Assembly (NCBI GenBank): GCA_037367405.1
Contig: JAZKJV010011616.1
Span: forward strand, 248,001 to 312,000
Reading direction: 5' to 3'
DNA: 64,000 bases
Origin: Ottelia alismoides
Lineage: Eukaryota; Streptophyta; Magnoliopsida; Alismatales; Hydrocharitaceae
Shown here piece after piece: positions 20,812 through 32,700 of the stretch. The first letter of the stretch is position 1. Every line of letters begins with the position of its first letter. The notes beneath the pieces are model-generated. The model was not told the origin of the DNA and ran no database searches. It was given only the letters and a program-made list of their open reading frames with translations. The position numbers and the translations under genes are program-made.

Positions 20812-22394
20812 GTGTTGTCCACCCCTTCCTATTGAACCAGGGATAGTCGGCCCTCTATTCTGAGTCATCCATTCGCCATGCTACGTATCTTCTACGTTAC
20901 AAGAGGGAATGCCACCGGGACGATCCAGAATTCTGCCATGATGCCATCATATCAGTCTGTTTTTTTTATTTTAATCCGTGACATTCAAGAACTTCGAGGA
21001 GAAAACAGAAAACGGCAACATATATTGCAGTCTCTTGAAGTTAAAGAAACACACTCTTTTTCTTTTTCTTTTTTTTTGCTAAATATCTTAATTAAGAAGT
21101 AAAACAAACAAAGAGAAGAATAAGATACAGCCTACATCAGTGCTATCTAATTAACTCTTTTGAAGTTTGAACGTAACATGAGAGATATCTAAAAAAATGT
21201 TGATGCCATGATGTAAATGCAATACAATTAAATTGAATTATAGTGATGTTTTTTCAAAATTTGTCACTAAATCAATTGATCTTAAATATATAATGATGAC
21301 ATTACTCGTTGCGAAATTATTTTATATACTTGAAATTAGCAACAAATATCATATCCGACATTATATCATTAGTGACGGCTCATATATCAACATTTAGTTT
21401 TTAATATTTTTCAAAAATTTAATTAATTCTTGTTAAATTTTGAACTAAGAATATTAGCTGCGATCGGTTGAAATTTTGAAAGATAGCACCAGATAAGGGT
21501 CACTATATGGTGTGTTGCTAATGATATAGCGGCGGATATAATATTCGTTGCTAATTTCAAGTTCAAAGTTTATTTCGCATGGAGTAATATTGTCATAATA
21601 TATTTAACAATAGCTAATTTTGTAATGGATTTTGAAACACATTATTATAGTTCAATTTTTGTTATAGTGATGACATAGGTTGATAATCTTGACGAAACAA
21701 ATAATATGCGCATGCAAAATGAACATGCCATAGGATAAAATTCCTTCACCGGTTAGGAACAAATCAACTGTTCAATTTTAGGGCCTCCGATAAAAAAACT
21801 AATTTATTGGCATACTAGTGACTCAATTTACATCGTAAAATCCATTTTGTTTTACCAAGTTGAGCCATTGTTGGAATAGTGCCAGTCAACTGCAATCTAT
21901 ACCTTTTGAAAGTCCAACCAATGTATATGGATTGGAAAATACTGATGTGCGTTGACATCTATGTCTTCCTCACTAAAATATCACACGTAAGGTTGAACTT
22001 TCCTCTGTGCGTGTACATGCACCACGCACGCGTCAATATAGACCATGACATTGTGATCCAAAATCTTCCATTTAAGCAGTCATACATTGCCCCGAAACTG
22101 CCCTGCATTTATTTATTTCCGAATATTTTATTGCATTTTTCTCCTAAATAAAGCGACCCATTATTTTATTTGTTTTATTATTGTTTTACTGACAATTTCT
22201 AAGGTATAAAAATATGTGATGGGCTATATTTCTTTTTTGATGGAAGCTCTTTTTCCTTGTGCTGTAAGATACGTTGCCGTCGATAGCCTCTAGTTTCTGG
22301 ACATTATCAGTTTTATTTGAAATGGATTTTATTTTTTTTTACGCGTCTTGATTGGCTGCATTGTTAAAAAATTGTTTTTTTAAGTTCATGGCAG
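20812..22394. other. gene-free sequence
   Basis: No gene found. Between about 21230 and 21680 phrases such as TATAGTGATG and GTTGCTAATTTCAAG recur in direct and inverted form, which suggests a decayed DNA transposon, but I could not define ends. Confidence 0.5.
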
Positions 22395-22588
22395 TGTCTT
22401 GACGTGACTCTTAATCGAGGTTCAGGGCCTCTAAGTCATCAATAAAGAAGACTTTCGCGTAATCACATACCGCATTAGATAGAAGATCGAGATGCTTAGG
22501 GAATTTCCAATTGAAGCTAATAAGATTGTGGATGCCATCATACCTCTATTCGAGGTGGCTTCACCAACAACTGAGACTGAGATCGCTC
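22395..22588 (+). repeat. dispersed box shared with 61790-61995
   Basis: About 190 bp from TGACTCTTAATCGAGGTTCA to the repeated ACTGAGACTGAG agrees with 61796-61995. Both copies can be read on the plus strand as LLRE, then KIVDAIIPL, EVA and P(T/A)T (MLRE in this copy). A stop precedes the ATG at 22492 here but not in the other copy. The parent element or gene is not recognised. Confidence 0.7.
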
Positions 22589-22595
22589 CATCTGG

Positions 22596-22872
22596 GTTTC
22601 ATCATTATATCCATATATTATGTTATTCAAGTTTCATGCAAAACAGAGCTCCTACGATCTTCATTCATACAGTCATTTTCTAACGGTCGCAGAACTGTTG
22701 AAATCGATTCCTCTGGATGGAGGTTGTGTGAGTCTCTGTTTTGTACGAAACTTGAAAGACATAATATAGAGATACGGTTTAAGAAATTCCACCAAAGTAT
22801 TTTTCAAAAAAATAAAAAAATGGGAAAAATAGGACGAGAGAACCAAGTTTGCTCCTCCAAAGGGCACCCCCA
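22596..22872. mobile_element. foldback MITE M5, related to M1
   Basis: Inverted arms (about 22611-22660 and 22728-22775) carry AAGTTTC, AAAACAGAG and CTCCTAC blocks and close on a core, TAACGGTCGCAGAACTGTTGAAAT, like that of M1 to M4. Unlike those, it lacks flanking TA runs. Confidence 0.65.
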
Positions 22873-23000
22873 TTAAACCCTGCACACATGTACGCATGCA
22901 CGCACACGATAGAGGTAATTTATGATTAGTATTGCTCTTGTTATGTGGATCACATTGTTATGGTCCTCTAATAACGTGGGTGCTTATTGTGGATCACTAT

Positions 23001-23339
23001 GGGTGTTTGATTGGGGGGTTACCCCCTCGTTGAGGGTTCACCGTCCAAAACCCAAATCCTTAACCTTCTTGTTGTACCCGCCAAAGTCAACCCTCTCTCT
23101 TATTTAATTCATCAAACAACTCATTTCTCTTTCATCCATTTCGATAAAAAATTATATATTATACCATCTTATAATCTAAAAATTATAAAATACTCAACTT
23201 CTATCAACTTTTCTAAATTCAAATAAAATCAAATCATAACGACGACACACTTTTCCTAACTTTAATGCAATTTCTATCTAAATGCCAAAACACAAAAATG
23301 AGTTATCCCATCTCTGGTAACCCGGATCCAAACGCACCC
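23001..23339. mobile_element. MITE, 339 bp, TAT target duplication (copy 2)
   Basis: The ends GGGTGTTTGATTGGGGGGTT and GGTAACCCGGATCCAAACGC (then ACCC) are imperfect inverted repeats, flanked by TAT at 22998-23000 and 23340-23342. It belongs to the same family as 20597-20808. Confidence 0.75.
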
Positions 23340-23342
23340 TAT

Positions 23343-25466
23343 AAGGTTATCATTTTAAAGATTTTATTAATCATGATATTGGTGTTTAATATCGAAATCA
23401 TAGGACCTGTGAATATAATTGTGGTTGTGCATATTTAAAAAAAATTAAGTTTGTGCAAGTTGTGGATTGTTACAAAACTGTCCATCATGCACTGAATCCA
23501 TCTACCACCTTTTCCGTTTCTAATTATTGATGTATTTTGGATATTTAAATTTCGAGGCATGGTTAATACTTAAATATGTTTCAAAGAAGAGATAGGTGAT
23601 TTATGTGGACAGAGTTGGTCCAACAGATTCCTGATCTAATCACAAGAACAATATTAGGATTTGGTCTGAATCGAAAATATAATTAAAATGTGGCCCTTCA
23701 ATCACATTATGACAGATCCAGTTCTTAATGATAATCGTCAGGGATATTCTATCATATGATGTTTTAATCACTGATTGAGGTGGGTTTAGGCCATGCTTGT
23801 TTAGTTCAATATCTATAGTTTTTGAAATTACCATGCATGGATACCCCAATTTATGTTTACATTATGAATAACTCCAATGATGATGCTTCATGTTCATCTA
23901 AAAATCATGTCGATAGTCTGATTATTCGCTAATTTTGATCATATTGCTGGGTGATTATTGTCCCATGAGTAAGTTTCAATGGTGAGCGAGTAGATGAAGA
24001 TAGGTGCCACAAGAGATTGGGTAAAGTGCCCTTGGGCCTCAGGTAGATACCGTGAACGCGAGGGCCTCAACAGCCGAGTTGGGTGATGCGTTGCATCTAG
24101 CATTTCAGTTGCATCCGAAGTTACTTGATAGAGTAAGCCAGTGGTGCGGCTGACATTCTTGGCTTCACATTTATGCCTGATAATAGTACTTGGAGCAGTA
24201 ATAGGTGTGGCCACTTCGAGTTTTAGCATTGTGAGAGGTCTTTCGGGATATGGTTTGAAGTTGGAGATATAGATTACGATTTCTTATGTTCTGGCTGAAC
24301 ATATGGAATTTACTTAACAACTTCCCACATAGCGAAGGCCCAATATTGCTTACTTACATGTGCTTGTTTAATATGAGAAATGATGCATGGATGGATAATA
24401 ATATTTACTTTTATACCATTGTGGACTCTAACCAACGGATGGAAATCTCAAGACCAATGTGGTAATACCAAATGAGTATTAATTTAGTAATTGAAATTAA
24501 TGAACATATGATTTAATGTCATTAAACAGACTTCGTAGTGGCCGGGTTTTTTTAGTAAACATGTATACCACCAAGAAGAGTTGAGTAAATCTTTCCTACT
24601 ATACATTAAAGCTTAACGTATGTCTCGTTTCTAAGCAATCGCCAATGACGTCATCCTTGTGTGAACTCAATAGGAGTAGCTGAGCAACAGCTGCAGTAGT
24701 AATGATTTTTGAGGAGATCGAGCTTTCAATCATCATACTTGCACCAGACATGGTTCTCAACAGCTGCAGTAGTAATGATTTCTGAATGTTAGATGATCAA
24801 CAAGATTTGAAATATATAATAGTCTCGAGGTTTTCTGACTTTGACATTAGTTTAAGGAGAATAACTCAAGTCATATTTGATATGTTCATGGTCTCTCTAC
24901 GTATAGAAGAGTTCTCTCATATAATGAGTCTCACAGGTAATCATGTTGCCTCGTGTCGACCAAGATGTTGCGCAACAACTGGCTTTATATAGTGCATGAT
25001 ATGTAGGGAATATAACATCGCCATGACGTATTGTAGGAAAGGCTCCTTCAATAAGATTACTCCTCTTATCATCCTTCCCACGAGGAAGAGGATAGCATTC
25101 ATCCTTTAGTGTCTTTGGACCCTAAAGGATCAGGGGATATAGAGACTTTACAGAAACATCCGACAACTTATGCGACACATCATAGGTCTAAAGGTATCCC
25201 ACTTCTTTGCAAAGACGAGGCCGAGCTATGAATGGATCATGTATCCAAAGTACTGCAGATGATCCACGCACATGGGGAGTCTTGGCTCACATTTGTTGAG
25301 TTTTCACTAGCCTACTATGTTGAACGTTGATGGTAGACCGCCAAGGAACATCTAGAGGAACCCATTATGTGTGACATATTTCTTGACGATTTGTACAGCT
25401 AGTTCTACCTTGATCGTTGGGTATAACATTAGAGGAGGTTGTTTGCTAAATTGCAACATGGGGCGA
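23343..25466. other. gene-free sequence
   Basis: No supported gene or element. A 24-bp phrase, CAACAGCTGCAGTAGTAATG with TTT, is repeated 72 bp apart (24687 and 24759). Frames are short and without domains. Confidence 0.5.
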
Positions 25467-28400
25467 TGACTCATAGACGTCACCCTTTACCACTCTTAAT
25501 TATGCAGATTTATGTTATTTGTAGAAGATGAAAAAGAGAGAGTAATAAAAAATAACCACATAAGAAAGAATATCCGAAATTAATCTGTGTGGTCGATTAT
25601 TTATTTTACTTAGGAAAGTCCCAAGGTTGAACTTAGGGAGGTAATATGAGGGTGTAGAATTAATTTTTAAAACAATTCAAAGTTATGTTTTCAAAGGAGG
25701 AAATTTTCATGGGTTTCTGGATTTTTGCAGCTTTCTATTTCTTTTTAAATAAGAGATGCACATAATTTAAGAAAAACGATGAATGATTTTTTATTATTAT
25801 TTTATATGCAAGAAAATTATGATACGCAAGATATGAGAGAAAATAAATCAATAGATTATTTTTTAGATTTTTAAATGGTGATGATGAATACCTTATTAAA
25901 AAAATGGTGATAATGAATACAAATGAGAAATGCAAGGAAAATACTATGCACCTTAAAAAATCCTCAAGCCCTAAAGTCAATTAATTTCAGAGATTAATTT
26001 ACTAATAAATCAAAAAATCTAAGCATTTCCCTCAATTCCACAATAAAATGAGCAATAAAATCAATTCCAGAGAATAGATGGCTCACAATTGACAAACAAC
26101 CTTCCCAATTTAATTGATATTCAATAATGTCTCAAAATGAATAGTCTAATATCTGAGATGATAGAGAATTAAAACATTTTCAAAAAGACCCAAGAACACC
26201 AAAAGCTAATACATAAATAAAAAGATATGCATTAAAGACTCCAAGGATCTATCTGTAATAACAATTATTGAATTTATTTCACAATTAAGTCCAAATGAAT
26301 GCTTATTTTTGGTTCTCCAAGTCAGAAGGTATGCATGACATTTTCCCCTAGCAAGGGGCCTTTCTGGAGTATTGGAGATACCAGAGGTGCTCTGTTGTCG
26401 TATGCGGTGGAGGTGGAGCAAATATCTAGCCACGAGTTGGTTGGAGATGGAAAGATTGCGGGAGGTAGAAGGGGAGGAGATGGGGAGAGGATGGTGGGGT
26501 GGTATCATCGAGGATTGGAGTTGGGTTGATTCAAGGAAAAATATGGCAGTATGTGTAACAGGAGAGTAACGGCTTGCGACATTGTTTGAACAAAGAAGAA
26601 GAAATCTGTGGAAGATATAAGGAGAGGACGAAGAAGATCAAGAAGGGGAAAGGAAATGGATATATTGATTACCTAATGATTCTTGATATGGAGTAAATAA
26701 TACCTCTCAGGTCATCATCTACAGCCATGTGCGGAGTATAGCGAGGCTTTGAAGCTTGACTGAAGTAGGAGCAGCAACACGGGGGTTTGGGGCCCTCGAG
26801 AATCATGTCTGAGATGAATAGATAAACGTCGTCGCACTCAAGAAGCCTCTTTGCTATCACCAAAGAGGTCTTCGATGCTGGTGGATCTCTCTCTCTCTCT
26901 CTCAATTGGCGAAAAATTTGGATGTTAGTCAAAGGGTGACTTTTATAGGAAAGATAGGTTGAGAGGGAGATGTAGGAGATTAGGTTTGCCATTTGGAGTT
27001 AGAGATGGTGATAAGATGATCCAGGATTGGACACGAGATTGGATTTCAAATGTGTTCATTTTTTTCATCAATATGAGTAGGTTTGTTGTGGGCGAAGAAG
27101 ACAAAGGATATGGTAGTTTTCAATGACCTGGAAATGGAGATAAGGGAGAGGTTTTGTTGCATGGGATAAGGGACGAAGATGATAGAGGTTAGAGTCATGT
27201 GTCTATGAAACTTTGGTTTTTGCTATGGTGGTTACAGATCTGCTGTAGGAGAGAAGAGGATAAAGTCCTCTCATCAGAGATGGAGGATGGAGCAGAAGAG
27301 ATGGGGCTTAACCGTTGGGGTGGGTGGGAGGGGGTGATGTAGGAAGGATAAGATGGGTGAACCATTAGATCTTCAGATCCAACAGTGGGGGTGAGTCACA
27401 TGATGGAGCACATGAGGAGGTTGGCGGAAGTGATGACTATTGTTGGATCAAACTTCATCCAACGATCATGGTTAGCGGTGCTAGAGGACAAAAGTGGGTT
27501 GACAAGGGAAGGGCGGATTCGACCTGGGTGCTTGAGTAGGATTAAGTGGCGAATGGGGAGTAGCCACGTGTGTGAGTGTTGACTCATAATGTTGACCTAA
27601 CATGCAAATGCAATTATAAATATTTTAAAAATATTACATGAACTTGATTGCAAAAATGGATAAAATATAAGTTGTAGATCATGAGAAGATCTGCAACATT
27701 TGTGAAGGACTTAACTTCTTATGAAATAAAATATGAGAGATATGATTTTTTTCAATGATATTTTTTATAATACAAAATACATTTTTATGTATACAAAATA
27801 CATTTTTATGTATTTTGTAATTTTTATTTTATTTTATGTAATAGTAAAGCATGCAAAATTCAAATATGATGTAAAATTATGAAATAGACACAAATTTATT
27901 TTTTTGGATTTTTATGAGTTAAGACAAATAAATTGAGATTTTTAATTTATGTACAAGTGAATTGGGATGAATATACAAAGTTAGAACTCAACTTTTTTAC
28001 AACTTTTTTGATATTTTTATATTTTTATTGTTGTGCAATTAGTTAAATCTCATGATGACATAAAGAAATAGAAAGGAAATAAATCAAAGGAGCTAAATAT
28101 AAACATAAAATGATGAGTCAAAAATTAGTAAATATGTACATAATACAATTCAGTCCCAAAATCCAAGCTTCACATATGAACTTCCATTATTTTGAATCTG
28201 ATCTTAATTTGTAGATAATTGAGTGTACATTATTTAAAGAGTAACTAAAGTAAAATTGGACATTGTATGTGAGAGATGTCAGCATTTATGACTTTTCAAT
28301 TACAAGCTAGGGTTTAGTTTTTACATGAAGACAAGTTAATATTTTTTTAAGATTTTTCATTGATTAATTAGTAATATGTAGACAATGGAGCTGGTTTGAT

Positions 28401-28614
28401 ATCATTTTGAGTTAAGATGAATTTATAAGAAAAATAGATGAAGTTTGGTGAATATATACAAGTGAATATGAATGCAATATGAAATGCTAATTTATGTAAA
28501 TTATTTATAGATGCATGAATGCTAATTATGAATTATAAATACATGAATGCATCTAATTACTCAGGATAAAGATCTATTTTCATCTAATAAGAGTAATGAA
28601 TCACATATTCATCA
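25467..28614 (-). mobile_element. Athila-like 3' LTR, minus strand
   Basis: Read on the minus strand it starts TGATGAATATGTGATTCAT, matching the TGATGAATACCCATTCAT start of the element at 40741, directly after a polypurine tract. Near its far end (about 25640) it reads CCTAAGTTCAACCTTGGGAC, like TGTGTTCGACCCTGGG near the end of the 40741 LTR. A GC-rich middle (26290-27590) and a pair of GTCAAC motifs (27574-27602) sit at positions corresponding to those in the other Athila-like LTRs. The left edge (25467) is approximate because no second LTR is available for comparison. Confidence 0.65.
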
Positions 28615-28631
28615 ACCTCCTATACTTAAAC
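28615..28631 (-). other. polypurine tract of the minus-strand Athila-like element
   Basis: The minus strand reads AAGTATAGGAGGT just before the LTR start, as AGTATAGGGGGG does before the 3' LTR at 51386. Confidence 0.7.
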
Positions 28632-29150
28632 ATTGCTCATCCTCGAGCAACTAAATAAATGAAGCAACGAAATGAGATTGGGTTTTATAAGAATATCATG
28701 AACAAAAAGTGAAAATCAATGGTCTTCATGTTCTGCAAGTCACTATACAGGTTTATCTCAAAAGTTATCTTAGATCTACCCCATCTCGAAAGATGATCCA
28801 TAGACATTTAATAATGGTCTTTTGTGTGTTAAGGGTGTTATCTCTTCTCATTCGAAATGTTCAACTACCATGCAATCCTCTCCTCCAGCAACTCGTCCTT
28901 AGGGAGTCAGATATTTCCTTTTAATCTCAAGTATTGCTAGTATCAAAAAGAAGAAAGTGGGTAGAAACTAGAGCTTAGTCAGTGTAGCTATGTCTCCTAT
29001 TTGAAGCTTGGCCAATTTAGTCAAGTCTTCGCTATGTAGGAAATAAACCATTGTGGTTAATTAATGGGGATTTGAAATTTTCGCTTTGCATTTATTTTAG
29101 TGCTTTTTTTAAAACTTTTACTCATTTATTCAGAGTACTTTAGGGGGGGG
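28632..29150 (-). other. 3' untranslated remnant of the minus-strand Athila-like element
   Basis: The minus strand has TTGCTCGAGGATGAGCAA before the polypurine tract, a self-complementary phrase common before gypsy LTRs in plants. No frame is present, and pol is absent, so the element is cut off somewhere before the copia LTR on the right. A run of ten G lies at 29144-29153. Confidence 0.5.
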
Positions 29151-29189
29151 GGTACAAAGAGAGAAAAACCACGTGAAGTGGTTTCATTG

Positions 29190-29874
29190 CTCCACACCTC
29201 GACTGAATGGCTACGTACGAGCAGACTGTTTCATATCCAAAGCTTTATTTCAACTCGTACTCCGATCCTTAGGAGTATATCGCCCCACAATATCAGTGCA
29301 TATGGTATTGAAATTCACTCCTAGGATATGATGACACATGTACTTTGTCAGCGTACACTGACGAGATCGTCTTCTAGAGTAGCTCAGAGAACTATTATCT
29401 AGAGAAGAAGAGAGTTGTAGTTGCGGTTGGGAAACAAAGAGCAAGAGCCTTTTTCTTGCGTTTGTTGAAAAGGGGTGTCCTGGAATGAATATATGTAGAT
29501 GTAGCACATGACATTTCATATTATGAAAACACCCTCTCAATGGGTGTCTCTTCAAATTCTGAAGGGACGTCTAAGTTTGAGCCTGAATTGACTCTCCAAA
29601 GCTAGAGCAGAGAATGTACATGTATGTGGTCCTCCATTCCACCTCTGTACTATTGCTACAAGAGCTTGGGGTGTGAACTCATATATAAACTCACCAAAGT
29701 TTTAGAAATGCTAGATGTGGTACTAAAAACTCCACCCAAACTCCCCTTGTTTCAAATTTGAGAATTCTCAACTTTCCCTCCAACATAATTGGTTGTTCCA
29801 CATGAAACCAATTTGGCTCCCCAGTGCAATTAAATAGGTTTATCAAGTTAAAACCTATTACATTAAATACAACA
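29190..29874 (-). mobile_element. probable 3' LTR of copia-3 (minus strand)
   Basis: On the minus strand TGTTGTATTTAATG at 29874 follows a purine-rich AAGGAT and starts LTR-like non-coding sequence (AATAGGTTTTAACTTGATAA, then a short TATATATGAG). It lies downstream, in the minus sense, of the copia-3 pol tail at 58207-59096 once copia-2 is taken out. The far edge is not determined; the figure given is approximate. Confidence 0.4.
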
Positions 29875-30117
29875 ATCCTTATGAATTAATCAATTTGAAA
29901 AAAGAGTCAAAAGGCATCTTTTGGATGCCACACTTTGCTTTCCATAAAGGTACCTTCCACTTTGAATCTCTAGCTGAATTTACTACTTTTAACTTAACAG
30001 GAAAAAAGTGGTCTACATTTTGAACTCTAGGCCTTAGTGTTAAAATATACGGTAGCAATAACAAAGTGTTGATCTTGGTACAATCATCACGATTGGTGCT
30101 CTTAAAGGCCATGCACC
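29875..30117 (-). other. 3' region of copia-3, up to the copia-2 insertion
   Basis: Non-coding; it continues across the insertion at 57960-58206. The last five bases, GCACC (30113-30117), are the left target duplication of copia-2. Confidence 0.55.
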
Positions 30118-32700
30118 TGTTGGACATGCGAGCCCACGTTGAGCCAATATGCAATAAATGTTATTGCGAATATCATTCCCTAATCTGAAATGAAGAATAC
30201 ATAATTTGCATAATAGGTCCCTTACTACAATTAGGGTCATGTATCATGGCCATCTTGATGATCATACATCTGTTGATTCAAATATTAAATCATAGAGGCT
30301 GGTGCTTGGATGAACATCTAATGAGTAAGATTGAGGACTCATCAAGCACCGTCAAATGATTGTTAAGAGAGGATCTCCAGCCTGAGTAGGAGATGGCAAT
30401 CCTTTCTCAGTTAGGCTGATATCTGATTGACCTCTTGATGCAGGTCCTCTGCATAGGAATAGAGATTCAGATGTGTCAGATTAGTTAGGTCAAAGAGTTG
30501 ACTTAACGAGATCGAGATAACCAAAGTCCTATATCGTATGCTGTCATGATATAGGCACGTATCCTCTGACCAGAGATAGATGTGTTACTATAAGTCTAAG
30601 TATGTACATATGACAAACCAATAGGTTGATGACCTAATCAAGGTCTATACACCGACACGCTGGTGTGAATGCAAGGGCATAATATGATCTCTCAAAGGGA
30701 TCATACAGGTTAATTACTGAACCGGAAGACACAAGCCCACTCATGAGATATTGGGAAGAATCAAATTCCGTGCACGGTCGTCTCTCTTTGGTAGCTTGAC
30801 TGGATTTATAGGTTTGATATATACTTTTGGAAAGTATATGATCAACACCTGGATATGATATATGCTTTTGAAAAGTATATGATCGATACCAACTCGCAAT
30901 AGTCGAATGAGAAACTTAAAGATAAAACCCTGAAGTAGACAGTTTAAAATTGATCTTATACTTTGGGATTATTCGGGGTCTTCCAGTATGCAGGATGTAC
31001 ATGTATTGGGAATACCTGAGGGTGATGTGATCATAAATGATTGTATAACCATGACGCTTCCATTCCTAGGGAGTGATGAAACAGGTCTGGATTTTAGTGA
31101 CTCCTCTCAGTAGAGAAGTAATCTGATCTTAGTCCAAATATTGACCATTGATCTGAATGTGATTCATATTCAATGAGAAGATTAGATTTGCAGTATTGAT
31201 TTAATCAAGCATCTATGGGAGGCCCGAGATCTAGATTTGAGATGTGATCTTAATATCTAAGTCACTATATGTGAAACAATACAATCGCCCTGTCCTTATC
31301 TCTAAGTATCCGCGGAGAAAGCGCTGCATTATCCTTGAAAGAGTTCAGGATAATTTCATTGTTGATATATGCATCCGAGCATTGAGAAAATGAACAATTA
31401 AATGTGATTTAATTATCATGAATAATATGAATTTGATTCATTTTATAAAGAGAGCTATCTTAGATAATTAAATGTGATTTGATTATCAAAGATGTAAATA
31501 ATGTGAATGTGATTCATATTATATGGGCACATGAGAATAGAGATCGAAGATGATTAAATGTGATTTAATTATCATGGATATTGAATAATGTGGATAACAC
31601 TATCCATATTAATCACATATATTGTTCATGTGATTTATAATATATAAGAGAGAGCTATTTGTAATTTACATTTGTTAATTAAATGTTGATGTGAATTGGA
31701 TTCACATTGGACATTAAACTGAAAATGTAATTCACATTTTGTTTTGGGTTGTGAATGTGATTCACAATTTTCCAATGGTAAGATTGCAATATTCACAAAA
31801 TAATTATGAATTATTTTGTAGAATAATTTACAATAATTATTGTTGTAAATATTGGAGATATATGCAATCTTGGATATTGCATTGGAATCTCCCCTTCCTA
31901 TTAGGCGAAGGGACGACCACCAATTCCTACAAGGGGCGGCCGTCCACCCCTCCTATATGGAAGGAGAGACTCTCCTTTCCATTATCTCCAATGGTAGTTG
32001 ATTTAATTTAAGGATTGAATTATGTTGATTTATCAATATATATTTAATCTCAATTAAATTAATTGTTGTCTGTTTTACCAACACAAATCTTGGCCATTAA
32101 AAGAAACACAAATCAATGAGAGCCATTGGATTTGTGTTGCCCATGGATTGAGATCCATGGATCCCAAAATATTATAAATAGAAGGGCACCCCTTTGCTCT
32201 TCTTCACACACAAGAGAACACAAGTCTCTCTCTCTCTCTCTCTTATTCTCTATACACGCCCTCTCTCTTCCTCTATCATGGCCTTCCACCATGGATGCCC
32301 TAGAGAGGTTCTCCATCGCCGCAACGTCGTCGTTATGTTGCCCGATCGTTTGCTCGTGGATCTCCGTCTCCTTCGGTGTGCCTCGCTCGTGAAGAAGACG
32401 TCGGATCTCGTGTGTCGAGATCAGGAGATCCACCACTTAGATCATCAACATGGATTGTGAGAAGCACGTGATTCATCCCCGCGCTCGCAAGTGTCTCCTC
32501 CGTCGGATCAGACTTAAGACAGGAGGTCTCTTTGTTTAGGGACTCGATCACAACCACGCTTCAAGAGATAATCCTACTACTTGTTTGTGATTTAGACGAA
32601 ACGATCAAAGAAGTATTCTTGGATCATGTGGTTTCGTCACATGATTTTTTTTAATTTCCGTTGCATAGAACAACTTGTACCACTAGTCGTTCCTCATCAT
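30118..32700 (+). mobile_element. copia-2 5' LTR, 3' end missing
   Basis: It matches the copia-1 LTR in reverse: start TGTTGGACATGCG, U3 repeats ATTAAATGTGATTTAATTAT (31400-31570), the palindrome and TATA box (32141-32180) and the U5 part up to CACTAGTCGTTCC. The last 60 bp or so of the LTR and the primer binding site are lost in a deletion that joins it to leader sequence near 32700. Confidence 0.88.
32141..32180 (+). promoter_or_regulatory. copia-2 LTR palindrome and TATA box
   Basis: CCATGGATTGAGATCCATGG (32141-32160) is an exact inverted repeat with a 4-bp spacer; TATAAATA follows at 32173-32180. Spacing matches that of copia-1. Confidence 0.7.

Noticed and set aside
21230..21680. A possible CACTA relative (TTTTGTTATAGTG phrase)
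   Set aside because: Only one candidate end could be seen, no matching inverted end or target duplication.
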